This document shows positions 1 through 10,715 of a stretch of DNA of 31,403 nucleotides, piece by piece (position 1 is the first letter of the stretch; every line of letters starts with the position of its first letter). The stretch is from Rhypophila decipiens (taxonomy: Eukaryota > Ascomycota > Sordariomycetes > Sordariales > Naviculisporaceae). The notes beneath the pieces are model-generated. The model was not told the DNA's origin. It saw only the letters and a program-made list of their open reading frames with translations, and made no database searches. Made by a program: the position numbers and the translations under genes. The DNA is taken from NCBI GenBank assembly GCA_033297075.1, contig MU858325.1, positions 1 through 31,403 on the forward strand, written 5' to 3'.

Positions 1-370
1 GTATACCGTGACATCCCTTATAGGCTGCAATACGTGACTTGGCTTACAAGCAAGTCAACGTTCCACCTTTTAGTGGTGTTATGGTAGTAGCCATTACAGC
101 CTATCCTATGACAATATATATATTATAATTAAATTAATAACTAAATTAAGAGTAGTTAGTATTATATAGATTAGAAAAGTAGGTAAATTCTTAGTATTTA
201 ATCTTCCAGATACTCTCTCTATAGTTATTTTTAAAATAGAAGGAACTTAACTATATTATAATAATTTAATTAGTTAGTTAGGGATTAAACCTAGTTTTCT
301 TAATGAGTTTTCTTCTAGACTATTTCTTGGTAAAATTTGGGCTAGAGCCTATTCTAGAAAAGAAAGATTA
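1..370. repeat. AT-rich, probably RIP-decayed transposon relic with a foldback at its left end
   Basis: From about 111 to 370 the sequence is strongly A/T rich, poor in CG, dense in TA steps and full of stop codons, with a sharp return to mixed composition after about 370. This is the usual look of repeated DNA decayed by repeat-induced point mutation in Pezizomycotina; that origin is inference. Bases 20-104 can fold: ATAGGCTG at 20-27 pairs with CAGCCTAT at 97-104, and inside are TGACTTG/CAAGTCA (35-41/51-57) and CCAC/GTGG (63-66/73-76). The element runs off the left edge of the window, so its full size and family cannot be told. Confidence 0.55.
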
Positions 371-1125
371 AGCCCCGGAAATTAGCCCCTAGAGGATCTT
401 CCAGGTCCACTTTCTAAAGCAACAATCATGCTCTTATAGGGAAAGAGCGAGGCAGAGAGGAGAATCAAAGGCCACAAAGCGCTGAACCACCCAAAGACGC
501 CCCAAAAAAGAACACGAAAAGCAGGTCCAGCGGTCCAGTGATTGGCCAGTAAGGACCCGTCCCTGAATGTGATTGGCTGCCTTGCTTCTCAAACGCCGCT
601 ATTTTACTGCTGTGGTTGGATGGCTACAGGGGACAATCCCGGGGCTGAGCCGAGGGCACACATATTGCACCACAACCGTCAACGACACTCGCAACTGGAC
701 AACAATCCATTTATTACCTTGGTTTGAATATTGAAAGACAACGTATACACTTGAACCCACTGAATACGCCTGCTAGATCTTGAAGAACTGGCTTCCGACA
801 AAGGATAACGCCGCGAGGCAGGTGGCAGACCAACTCAGCACATAACGTCGAACGATGCAAGCAACTGTAATCACAGTGCCAATGGACTCAAGAGTGCATC
901 AATGAGAGAAAAGAGTACCGAAGAGGTCAGTCTCGGACTCGTGCCTTGCCTCATCCTGCAATGCAGACCGCCCTGTCCTGCAATACATAATATCCAATGA
1001 ACCCGTACCCACTACCTAGTGTACATTCTCTCGCACCTGAAGGGCAAGACCTCACTGGCAGCCCCGATCTAGCTATGCCGTATCTCTCGAGCCAGGGCCG
1101 GGTCGTCGGGAGAGTAAATCATGCG
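371..1125. other. Intergenic, no gene seen (3' side of the F-box gene)
   Basis: This is mixed-composition DNA between the AT-rich relic and the stop codon of the minus-strand F-box gene. The short open frames here, such as 542-727, have no recognisable domain, no splice partners and no fungal-like codon pattern. It probably includes the 3' untranslated region of the F-box gene. I see no RNA gene or repeat. Confidence 0.5.
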
Positions 1126-3362
1126 CTAATTCTGCCTCCTCCCACTACCCAGCCCAAGATCCCCCACAAACCTCACATCATCAGCCTGCATCTGAAGAGC
1201 TCTCCTCATCCTCTCAGCATAATCCTTCTCTTCCCTGGCCCGCTCCTTGGCTTCCTCGCTCAGCTCGTTGATCCGCTCCTCAAACTCTTCCGATCGAAAC
1301 CCAGGGCGGGACGAAAATGTGAGCAGCCCTAGCTTCTCTCCGGTCCAGAAAAGCAGGTCATTGTTGTTGATACTCTCAACACTCCCTTCTGCCCCTGGGC
1401 CACTTGCGCTTGCTCTAGTGGGGAGTAACTTTCTGGCGATATCATCAGACCCCGGCATAGAAGCAAACACTGACGGGCCCTGGGAGGTCTCGCTGTGCCC
1501 GATTATGCAGCGGCGGACTTCGGTAAATCCGTCTCGCTCAAACCACTTGACACAACCTGATCCGTCGGAGAAGGCAATTCGCGCACCATGGTTGACCACG
1601 GACAGAAGCTTGGAATCAGACGAAGTTTGCCGGTTGTGGAAGACGGCGTTCTGTAGGCCGCCCGCTGACCTGGTATTTGCCAGTGAGGGCGAGAGTAAGC
1701 CGTAGAGCTCCAGCGATCCTTTCGTGTTGTATTCCCCGGCTGCTATGAGGCATCGGCCTCCACTCAGATTCTTGGACCTTTCCACCTGCTCGATTGACAG
1801 TTGTCCCTGTCGCCGAAGATCACTGTCCACCGAAGAAAAGGGGTATGGGAGTGAAGTCAAACTGCAGAGTCGGGCGCCTGAATGGATCGAGCCTCGGATG
1901 GAAGGGAACTTGCGCCGATCGTAGTGTAAAATGCTGGAAAACCGACCCGCCACGTAGATATCATCTGACAGGTCTGCCTCCATTCCAGGACGCTGCAAAT
2001 GTAGGATGCTCAGAGGTCCCGGCTGCGCCAATGGTGCATATGGGGCCAACGGCTCGTCGTCAAAAATGTGTTTCAGGCTGCGCCTGAAGAATTCATCCGC
2101 ACCCATCCGATCAAAGTCGTCTATCGAATCCTGTGGGCCGTTGTTGCCGTGGAACAGCCGCGTCTTGTTGCTGCGGGACCTATAATCATGCAGATGAATG
2201 CCTTGGTTCGTTCCAACAGTGAGCGGAACACTCGGATGCGCACTAGACAGAGCTGTGATGGACCATGGGAATGGTTCGCAGCCAACTATTGAAAGCCGCT
2301 GCAGATCCACCTCAATAAGGCCTGCAATTCGTCATGTTGTGTTAGCCTCGACTCCAAGCAGGACTCTGCTCCACGATATAGGCATTCGACTTACGGCTTT
2401 GTACTGCAAAAAAGGCCCGGTGATGCCAGCTGTCCACGCTGACGCACTCTGTCACGCCCGAGTCTACTCTCTTCGACCGCAAATGACTATCCGACCCAGA
2501 CCCATCAACAAACAAGATACCAGGCCGGCTTTTGGCAACGATGGCGCCTCGCCTCCTTCCCGTGTCTTCCCTCGTACCGTTGACATCCCATTGACACACA
2601 CTGCCGTCATCCAAAGGGGAAACGGCGAGAAGTGTTTCGGCTGCCTGGACAAAAGAATTACCACCTCCTACTTCGCGATGACCGTCAGGTCGGTACAAAG
2701 CCAATCCTCTTGCCTCAATATAGTCATCTTCCACGATGATCTGGTCTGAGTCGTAATCACGACGGTGACGTGGAAGAGCAAGCCAGTTGACAGCGATGGG
2801 TGCGTGGCGTTGGATGTATTCCTCGTACCAGGAAATTTTCTCGCCGGGGAAGCCAGGATCCCAGTTGGCCATTATCCGGGTCCGTTCTCGCTCCAGGGTC
2901 TTGAGCGATACCGGTAATGGCGGCTCTGTGACCGGAGAATCGTTGTAGCTACCACCACCGCCATTGCTCGGGGTGTTGCTGTTCTCTCCTCTCAGGGCGC
3001 GGATGACGGAGTCGGTCGGCCGGATTTGAGCGAGGTCCGGGTCGTGCGTGCTGGTAGTACTAGGGAGCCGCAACGAACGTACCCGGCCGAGGATCTCAAT
3101 GTAGGAGGATTCCTGTAGGCATTGTGACCGCCAGAAGCTGTTATCTCGTCCTAGGTTCCGAAAGGCTCGTGAGACCAGCTGCAGATTGGTGATGTACACT
3201 GGTTCGAGATCTGCATGGTTCAAAGGGGCAAACTAGTCAGAATGCTGGCTCTTTATATGTGGATTATCTTGAAGGTCTGACTCTGAGCTTTGTCAACTTA
3301 CAAGAGATGATGTGGAGCAGAATCTCTCCCGGGAGTCTTTCAAGCCCCGCTGGTTGAGCCAT
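1126..3362 (-). CDS. F-box protein with a propeller-like C-terminal region
   Basis: Predicted SCF ubiquitin-ligase substrate adaptor. The gene has three exons on the minus strand: 3302-3362, 2395-3210 and 1126-2321, with introns 3211-3301 (GTAAGT...GCAG) and 2322-2394 (GTAAGT...TGCAG). The joined frame is 2,073 nt, or 690 residues. The first exon supplies the start of the F-box (LPGEILLHIIS, residues 10-20) and exon 2 completes it (YLEPVYITNLQLVSRAF, then FRNLGRDNSFWR), matching the family pattern of LPxEIL, LxxVSRxFR and a W near the end. The rest has WD-like blades, for example LLAVSPLDDGSVCQWDVNG, but no run of textbook WD40 repeats. F-box domains bind Skp1; the target cannot be told. The ATG at 3362 was chosen because it gives a complete F-box. 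The gene is divergent from the gene at 5743. Confidence 0.85.
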
Positions 3363-5742
3363 ATCTGCGGGGGGGCTCCCTGAACCTTTGAAAACCAAAG
3401 TCCGGGAATCTCGCGTGCTCTTGGTCGTTTCCGACTTTATTTTTCGGCCGGTGAAAAAGCGGCATGGAAGAGGGCCAATCTGGCAGTTTTAGGTATTTTT
3501 TAGGGAATTAAACGTCTTTAGGTATAGCTGGTAGTGTAAGAATAACAAACCCTGTGGTAAGCTACATGCTTGGTCGTGTGTAATCATAAGAGGTGTTTGT
3601 GTTGATATACTAATTTGAACTGAGTCCCAGTCAGTAGTACTAAGGCACTTGGCAGCTTGAAAGCCAATCCGTAGTCGATTTCTTTGGCGGTCTCGGCCTC
3701 TTTTACTCAGGTCTGGAAGCTTCGGGAAGGTATGTGATTGACGGAGTAGTCCTCGTTTGATCCCGACACCCACTCCAGCCCCTCTGGATTGTTCCATCAT
3801 CCCCCCACCCCTGTCCTCGAGTTTGCCTTGTCTCGGCGATCGTCCGCGGGGTGCTTCTAGCCCCGCAAGCCCCACATCGTTCGTTGTTTGACAAGCTGCC
3901 GAACACCGGCGAGCGGGGGCATCGTACCCGCATGCTTGGCAGTCTCACCCGGTGCGCTAAGGTGGGTCAAGTCCTACGGGCTACGATAAGCCGGCGATAA
4001 GGTGCTGCAAGGTAAGCTCTCCAACGCTCACAAAGATCTTTCGCCTCTGCTTTTTGCTACTCTGACAACCGGGGGTGTGTACACTGGCTTCCCCACCCCC
4101 TTTTCTTTATACGAACCTCCTTTTCGCAAGACGACACACGAGAAAATGCTGTATAACCATGCGTATTGGTGACCACGGCCGTATACGGTATCGGGGAGAA
4201 TTTTGTCGATTTTGAGAAAAGAAAAAGGAAAGAAAGGGATTCCCGAAGTGCTGCTCGGGTTCTCAAGATTTTCAGTCCATATTTCGTTATCTGGAGACGA
4301 GGCTGGACACAAAAGTTCCTCTCTGTGTAGTGCCGGGAAATTAGCAAAAGCATCGGTTGAGTGGATAAAACATTTGTAGAGATTTCACAACCTTTTCTGA
4401 GCCTGATAAGTAGGATCGTTTCATATACAAGTTTAGGAACGTCGAGTCTGAGGAAATCGTTACTAATACTGGTATGCAAGAAACAGGCGATGGCGATGCG
4501 TTCGTCCTACAAAAATCGATGTCGGTGTGTTAGCGTCTTACCTTCTATCAATGGCTAGTGACTGCCAAATGTCGTGGACGGATGTGCTCATCAAAGTCTC
4601 TTATATGTTTCATTTCTTCCTGCTATTGAGCAGTTGTTTTCATGGCCATTCCTTGGAGTTTACTCGAAGGCCTCGTATTAATATGTTCATCCGTCGAAGA
4701 GACTCCGGCCCGAGTCTTGAGCCTCTCAACCACAAAACCGAGTGTATATCCGGTCAACTCGGAAGCCTTCAAGTCCCCCATTCCTTTTCATGACTTCTCA
4801 GGCTGCCAATGGCGACTGTCGCAGGTCTTGAGAGCCAGAGGAAACCCGAGTTAGCGCGTCTTCCGACCCGAAATCACCACTTTCCACGACCAACTGGTCC
4901 CTTTCTTTTTCCTCATGTTGCCACCGGGGACTTGTGCCTCTCTCGGTGTAGGCTGTGGGCTTTCGACGTCACACCTCCGTAGGCTTGTCTCGTGAACTTT
5001 TGCAGTTCTAAGCTGAACTCACTACAAACCCGGAAGGCAAAGTGAGCATCGAGATCGAAAGGGAAGGCTGCCTCCGACTCTCTGAGCCCTGGCCTACAGA
5101 TTGATGCTTCTGATATGACGTTACAGTATGGGAACTAGTCCTGTTTCCGCATTCTCAATGCCACCAGGTCCGCTCCCTCGGCTGCCCCTCTTTTCATCCC
5201 ATCACGAACCTCGTCGTCAACGGAGCTCGCCGATGCTGCCGTTTTTACACGCGTTCTTGCAAATGGCCTCAGCTTCTTTGCCAAAACAAGGTCCACGTGG
5301 AGATTTACCTTTCTTCTCAGACTATCTGTCTTTGTTTTGATGTTATTTGATCTCCTGGTCGACTTGTGGAGTTTGTTGACAGAGGGAAGTCGCCCCTTCC
5401 CCTCCTCGTTGTACATCGCTCAACGCGTCGCCTTCCCTCCTTTCCTTCCTTCAAGTGCGGGTTTGTCTGTCCACCTGACTACTTTTCCACTTTTCCTCGC
5501 ATCTTTCTGGAGACGGATCTCACCGATCAAACTCTGCATCGTAGCACTTACTTCTTTGCACCTTCTTCCGGATGATATTCGGTACCTGGTGCATTCAAGT
5601 GGTCGCGAATCAATCGGTGCTTGACTTCAAAATTCGAATCGTAAGTTGCCCTTCGACCTGATCTGTTTTTGCCTTCGACTTTATGTCGAATCTCAGCTAC
5701 TCACCGCAGCCCATGTATATTTGTCCAATTCATTAATCGAAA
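3363..5742. other. 2.4-kb divergent intergenic region with a pyrimidine-rich leader
   Basis: This stretch separates the F-box gene (minus) from the 1,101-residue gene (plus), so it holds both promoters. From about 5390 to 5530 the plus strand is rich in C and T (repeated CCTT and TTCC), which is typical just upstream of fungal start sites and points to the promoter or leader of the plus-strand gene. The small open frames at 3489-3948, 4028-4479 and 4527-4854 overlap each other on both strands and show no domain. Several ATGs precede 5743 and could form upstream frames if transcription starts early. Confidence 0.5.
5641..5709 (+). other. Probable 5' UTR intron of the 1,101-residue gene
   Basis: A consensus donor GTAAGT at 5641 is followed 69 nt later by the acceptor ACCGCAG ending at 5709, 33 nt before the ATG at 5743. 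Its length matches the other introns in this window. Splicing here would not alter the protein. This is inference from splice signals only. Confidence 0.45.
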
Positions 5743-8700
5743 ATGGCAGACCATTTTCAGCATTCCTTGCCCTACTGGGACGGCTCCTTGAGGATTATGT
5801 CCGGCAACAGCGACCCTGACATAGGCTCCGGCTTTCGCTCCAAGCCCTGGGCGACACCGGAAAGTTCGATGGAGGCTCTTCCTTCCAGAGGCGGGCGGTC
5901 TCTAACTCCGAAAATTGTGCCCAAGGGAAAGTTTTCCAACTTTGACGAAGCTCATCTGGCCATCACTTCTAGGTCGGCTGCTCCTCGATCTCGGTCCGCA
6001 AGCAACAATTCCAACAGCGTCGCAACACCTTCACTTGGTTCTGTCGACTCGATCCCTTCTTCTCTCGACGTGCTCACTTCTTCTTCAGGTCCATCGGATC
6101 TAGTTGCTACGGTTCAGCACATGGAGTTCGCCCGCGACGACCGTAATGACCGCCACATCAAAGGACGCAGCCTCACTGCTCCTTACAGCAATCCGTTCTC
6201 GGCCAACCGACACGGCGACCAAAACCCTGCGCTGTCGCTCGCTCCTCCCAATGCTAGTCTGCCTGCTCTGCCCGTTGGGCACCTCCGAGGAAAAGAGGAT
6301 TCTGAGAACAGCATTGAAGAGGACTATGGTGAATCCTCGGCCACACGGCCCCGTGGCCCACGCGAAACTGGAAGTACGGTTGACAACATTTACAAGCAAT
6401 ATCTGCCGTCGGAATCGCCTTCGTCCCCTGGCGCTGCCAACAACATCACCGATGACGGACTGAACCCATGCCCGGATAGTCAACCTGCATCTTCCAATGG
6501 CGACGATACGTGCGATACGAACTACAAGTTGGAAGGCTCCAAGAGCTTAAATCTACCAAAGATCTGGAGAGCTGTTGATGGGTCAGCCCACGTGAGGAGC
6601 CGTCATCAGACGACCCTGCCACCCAGCCCAGCACCCCAGATTCCTCTTCCTGAGCTACCTTCAGCGAAAATCGACCTATACCAGGAGTCTGGCCAGCACA
6701 CTCCTGCTGAAGATGAACCCAACATATCGGACCCATCGGGGACTACAATCTCGGACTCTCAGAATCTGCTCAATGGAGCGCTTGTCGCCGGAGATGATGA
6801 CGAATCGCACTATTCGTATCAAGCGGACGCCCATGAACCAAACCTCTTTTCTTATCACGAAGAGTCAGACCATCAATATGCTGGGCCCGAGTTTGGATCA
6901 ACAGGAAGCAGACCTCGTCCAGACTCTACCCAGCACCTACGCCCCGCAGAGCACCAAAATCATGAGCACCACGGCCATGGGAGCTTTGTGAGCGAGTATG
7001 GTCTATCAAACGCGGGATTTTCGACCGGCGCGATAACCAACGAGTCAGACGATGACCCCTTCAGATACGACCGGGGATCCTACAATGTTTTCATCAAGCC
7101 GCTGAGGGAGAGAGAGGTCAGCGTTGCCCTTCATCAGGTGCATAGTGTTCCGAGCACCCCACACCGCAAGGGAAAGGCCCGCGCTTCATCACCAGAGTCC
7201 CCTTCGCGATCCCCAAGGTCCAGTGTCCCTCCGGTGCCAGCGATCGCACCCCAGTTCACGAAAACAAGCAACAACCCCTTCTTCAACCAAATGAACTTGA
7301 AGCAATATCAGGACCCAGTTCTAAGTCAGGCTTTGGTCGTCGAAGATAACCTCAACCAAGTCAAAGTTCTAGTCCAGCCAGCTCAAAAAGCCTCCAATCA
7401 ATCTCCTCCTAGATCCGCAGCACCTGGACTTGCTTCACGTCTGGAGGGCCTGAAGGAACCCAAGATCGGGCTTACAATCAACGATGCGGTTAGCGACGGA
7501 GAGGCAGGTGACTGGGAAACCGTGGGGACGAATCTTGGCCATTATGATAACAACCGCACATATGCTTCCGACAAACATTCCTCTAATTCCCGGCATATCA
7601 TCAAGACTACAGGGAGCAGCATCGCAGATTATTCAGACGATGGTTTTCCGCCTCCCTCTTTTGGTCATCAGAGCTTCGGTCACCAGAGCTTCGCCTCGGG
7701 CGACAGAATCTTGCAGCACCCAATACCAGGCGATGTCCCTGCGACCCAGCATATCAGAACACTCAAGGATACTGGACGCCCTGTCTTCATTCCGAAGCCT
7801 CGATTTCACCAGGTCAATGGGTATCTCCAGAACTCGGTACGCTCCTTCACCGGACAGAACTCGGCAAGTACTGGAAGCTCGGCTACCAAGTTCTTTTCAG
7901 AGAAGCTTACCGCTCCTTTCAGGTCCGACAGTTTCAACAGAAAGCGTCAGGAGTGGAGCAATCCGTACAATAATATCGACCGATCAAGGTTTGAGTTTCG
8001 TGATTCTTTTGGATCTGCAAACTCTTTCAGTTTTCACAGGAATCAATCGAGACGTGCTCCGGTATGGAAAGACGAGGCAGAGAATGACGAGGAGCGGTTG
8101 GGCAATGAGTCCCAGTTGGAGGACAGCCCGTACATCCAGACAGACCAGGGAACTCGAAAAGCTCCAGTCCCAGATGGCTCATCATTGGCCAGTCCAAACA
8201 AGACCTTCCAACGGGATGATGCGTCGATTGGTGTGGCATCTTCCTGCCAGTTCGCCTTTCCCCTGATACCATTGCAGGAGGCGGCAAAACGTGAGGCTCT
8301 TAGGCGGGAGAGTGGCGAGGACGTTTCCTTCGTCAGTTCTCATCGGACACGCAAGAATTCTAGCTTGCTGTCTTCAAACGTTACCCCCAAGACCACGCCT
8401 CGAGACAGCGTGGTCATGAAGCCACCGCCCACACACCAACGCCGGCCGGTGACAGCTTTTGGATTCCATGAAGATTCTCAAAGTACCATAAGAGCGGTTG
8501 GGGACCAACCAAGCTCTCCCCTCCGTGGCCATGGGGATATGATTCCGACCGTCAGCACGGGAACTCTGCGAAGTAACGGCCGCCCTGTGTTTTCAAGATC
8601 TTTCAGAAACCCCTTGAGCTCACTCCATGGGTCGCCAGAAAGCAAGTCAACAGTTCGAAGACCATCACCTCATCTGTGGCCTAGAAACAATCGACGCCGA

Positions 8701-9048
8701 ACCCACCAGCCTGCCTCAAGTGCTGATATGGATTTGCGGGGAATTGCCGATCTCGAACGCGGTCCTGGTTTTGGATTCATTAGCGAAGATGCTTCTCTCT
8801 CGTGGGAAACCAGGAGACGCCGCGAGTACTACTACTGCGCGGTCTGCGCCCTCTGTATTCTGCCATTCTTTGCGGTGTTCATTGTTAGGAATAAGTCACA
8901 CACCGTGCTGTCGTGGTACACCAAGGGCGAGACATGCACTTTGAACACCAGGCAACGCCAAATCGCGTCGAGGGTTGCCAAGATCAGCGGAGTGGTTTGG
9001 ATATGTGCGTTTGCCGTCTTGATTACCGTCCTGATCAGTAAGCACTGA
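5743..9048 (+). CDS. Large Ser-rich, mostly disordered protein with two C-terminal membrane segments; function unknown
   Basis: This is a single-exon gene of 1,101 residues; I do not recognise a named family. About the first 1,000 residues are low-complexity and hydrophilic (Ser, Pro, Asn, Asp rich), with many SP/TP and RxxS sites, a short duplication SFGHQSFGHQSF and scattered NPFxN motifs. The last 75 residues differ: a basic RRRR stretch just before residue 1027, a membrane segment at about 1030-1048 (YYCAVCALCILPFFAVFIV), a short loop with Cys, and a second segment at about 1081-1099 ending in ISKH. This suggests a protein anchored by a C-terminal hairpin with the long N-terminal part in the cytosol; topology is inferred from the basic residues. 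The ATG at 5743 follows a good context (GAAAATGG). An uncharacterised fungal membrane-anchored scaffold is the safest reading. Confidence 0.8.
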   Translation: MADHFQHSLPYWDGSLRIMSGNSDPDIGSGFRSKPWATPESSMEALPSRGGRSLTPKIVPKGKFSNFDEAHLAITSRSAAPRSRSASNNSNSVATPSLGSVDSIPSSLDVLTSSSGPSDLVATVQHMEFARDDRNDRHIKGRSLTAPYSNPFSANRHGDQNPALSLAPPNASLPALPVGHLRGKEDSENSIEEDYGESSATRPRGPRETGSTVDNIYKQYLPSESPSSPGAANNITDDGLNPCPDSQPASSNGDDTCDTNYKLEGSKSLNLPKIWRAVDGSAHVRSRHQTTLPPSPAPQIPLPELPSAKIDLYQESGQHTPAEDEPNISDPSGTTISDSQNLLNGALVAGDDDESHYSYQADAHEPNLFSYHEESDHQYAGPEFGSTGSRPRPDSTQHLRPAEHQNHEHHGHGSFVSEYGLSNAGFSTGAITNESDDDPFRYDRGSYNVFIKPLREREVSVALHQVHSVPSTPHRKGKARASSPESPSRSPRSSVPPVPAIAPQFTKTSNNPFFNQMNLKQYQDPVLSQALVVEDNLNQVKVLVQPAQKASNQSPPRSAAPGLASRLEGLKEPKIGLTINDAVSDGEAGDWETVGTNLGHYDNNRTYASDKHSSNSRHIIKTTGSSIADYSDDGFPPPSFGHQSFGHQSFASGDRILQHPIPGDVPATQHIRTLKDTGRPVFIPKPRFHQVNGYLQNSVRSFTGQNSASTGSSATKFFSEKLTAPFRSDSFNRKRQEWSNPYNNIDRSRFEFRDSFGSANSFSFHRNQSRRAPVWKDEAENDEERLGNESQLEDSPYIQTDQGTRKAPVPDGSSLASPNKTFQRDDASIGVASSCQFAFPLIPLQEAAKREALRRESGEDVSFVSSHRTRKNSSLLSSNVTPKTTPRDSVVMKPPPTHQRRPVTAFGFHEDSQSTIRAVGDQPSSPLRGHGDMIPTVSTGTLRSNGRPVFSRSFRNPLSSLHGSPESKSTVRRPSPHLWPRNNRRRTHQPASSADMDLRGIADLERGPGFGFISEDASLSWETRRRREYYYCAVCALCILPFFAVFIVRNKSHTVLSWYTKGETCTLNTRQRQIASRVAKISGVVWICAFAVLITVLISKH

Positions 9049-10091
9049 GAGCTTACCAACGTGTACTATGCATGTCGCCTTGGTCTATGGACGGAATGCG
9101 AGCTGTTGGTGAGTTGTGAGAAAGATGATGTTGGGCGAGCAAATCTCTTAGCGAGTTCCTTTGCTACCTTTTTTCTATGTTTTTCGATCGTAACGAAACT
9201 CGATCTGCCTGTCTTTACAATTTGAAATATCAGAAGAGGAAGCTGCCTGCATTGATGCGGCGTGTGAATGAGCAAGCTCTTGAAAGTTGGCGCTCTTGGT
9301 TGGCAGGCACACTTGGCTCATTTGCTTAGCAAGAAACGGATGGATGATTATCACGGCATCTACATGACAGCCCATGGGCTTGGGGTACACTCGTTGTTTT
9401 TTCCATACCTGTTGGCTCTACAATTTTATGTTCCGCATGACAAGGGAGTTGAAGCTCGTGGTTGGTATCTGACCTTGGGTCTTTCGATTCGCCATCTTTT
9501 CTGGTCAGGAAGAGGAATGCTGGGGGAAAAGGCGGGCACACAGGAAAGGTCATGACCGTCATGCTGGCAAAAGATGATCAAAAGTCAATCACGCTTGGAG
9601 GTCTTTCTTTGTCGATGACCTTGTCAGGTGGAATGACTGGAGGTGGGTCTCTGGTGGCATCTGCACCTTGTTGTTAGGTAGGGGGTGGTAAAAGAAAACA
9701 TTTTGGCTGTCATCAGGTAGCTGGTGACAGGAACCTAGCTGTATGTGACAAACGAAAAAATAAATGAGCAAAAATTCGCATGTAGAGAGACCCACATGTA
9801 AGTTGATTCTCACGATCATGATCTTCGCACATAAGGACCTATTGACCCATGTGAGCAGAGAATTCCAGCTTTGATCTGTGTCTGCCTCGGCCTCGTCTAT
9901 ACCCAACCGAGAACAACATATTCGTACACGACACCACATTCCGCATTCTCTTCTTGAGTCCCAAATACCAAGTTCATGGACCACTAACAAGGGACCGACT
10001 TTTCGGGCATCCCTTCATACGCATTTACAATTACGATCCGCCGCCCCAGTAAACCAAGACATGTTCTCTCTACCATCTTAGCGTCAGTCCA
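9049..10091. other. Convergent intergenic region, no gene seen
   Basis: This lies between the 3' end of the plus-strand gene ending at 9048 and the 3' end of the minus-strand DUF1772 gene, so it mainly holds two 3' untranslated regions. The short frames on both strands overlap each other and show no domain or splice pairing. No RNA gene or repeat was seen. Confidence 0.5.
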
Positions 10092-10715
10092 TTAGATATA
10101 CCCAGCTCCCAGCCCCAAAACAGCAGCCAGACCAACCAACCCAGCCCGTCCCAAGTTCAACAAGCCCCAATGATCAACCAGATATTTAGCTCCCTTCTCT
10201 TCTTCCTCTGTAACCAAAACATGATCCTCTTCTCTCACAATCTTGGCGGTTAATTCCTCCCCCTCCTTAGTTGCCGTTCTAGCAGTCTCAACAACCCCCC
10301 AGCTCGAAAATTCTTCCTCCTTGGCCATCAACTTTAGGTTCGTAGGCCACATTATAATTCGGGTATAAGGTACTATACTCAGCGTTGCAACCCCCGCGAG
10401 TAGGTAGATTTTGCTCAATCTACCATTGGTACTACTACCACCAGAGGGGTGGAAGTGCCACCACGAGAGGAGGAAATAGCCGAGTGAGGACAGGATGCTC
10501 AGCCCGGGGATGAGTTTCTTGCCCTGGTGGAAGGCGGAGAGCCATTGGCGGAGTATTAGAGGGGAGGGGGACTCGAGGAGCCGCGGGACGAGGATTACGG
10601 AGAGGGAGAGGGATAGCCCTGTTGTGAAGGATGATAGGAGGGGGGTTATGCCTTGGAGGAGGCGGATTAGACTACTCGGGCTTGTTGTTGTGAAGGTGGG
10701 AGTTGGTTGGGACAT
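10092..10715 (-). CDS. DUF1772 (anthrone oxygenase-like) integral membrane protein
   Basis: This is a 207-residue single-exon protein. It has four predicted membrane segments, at about 21-44, 69-86, 101-120 and 185-206. The family signature is visible as PYTRIIMWPTN (116-126) at the end of the third segment and as LVDHWGLLNLGR (179-190) before the last. DUF1772 includes anthrone oxygenases of fungal polyketide clusters, but most members are uncharacterised. No polyketide synthase or tailoring enzyme lies nearby, so a role in polyketide oxidation is not supported here. A Glu-rich loop (about 132-175) separates segments three and four. The length is a little above the usual 160-190. The ATG at 10715 is the first in frame and leaves a Thr/Ser-rich tail ahead of the first segment. 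Confidence 0.8.
   Translation of the reverse strand: MSQPTPTFTTTSPSSLIRLLQGITPLLSSFTTGLSLSLSVILVPRLLESPSPLILRQWLSAFHQGKKLIPGLSILSSLGYFLLSWWHFHPSGGSSTNGRLSKIYLLAGVATLSIVPYTRIIMWPTNLKLMAKEEEFSSWGVVETARTATKEGEELTAKIVREEDHVLVTEEEEKGAKYLVDHWGLLNLGRAGLVGLAAVLGLGAGYI

Noticed and set aside
4028..4479. Overlapping minus-strand frames of 94 and 140 residues
   Set aside because: Two frames of the same DNA are open at once, with no domain and mixed composition; chance is the simplest reading.
7484..8266. 260-residue frame overlapping the 1,101-residue gene
   Set aside because: It lies in another frame of the same strand with an Arg/Ser-rich composition typical of a shifted reading of the real gene.
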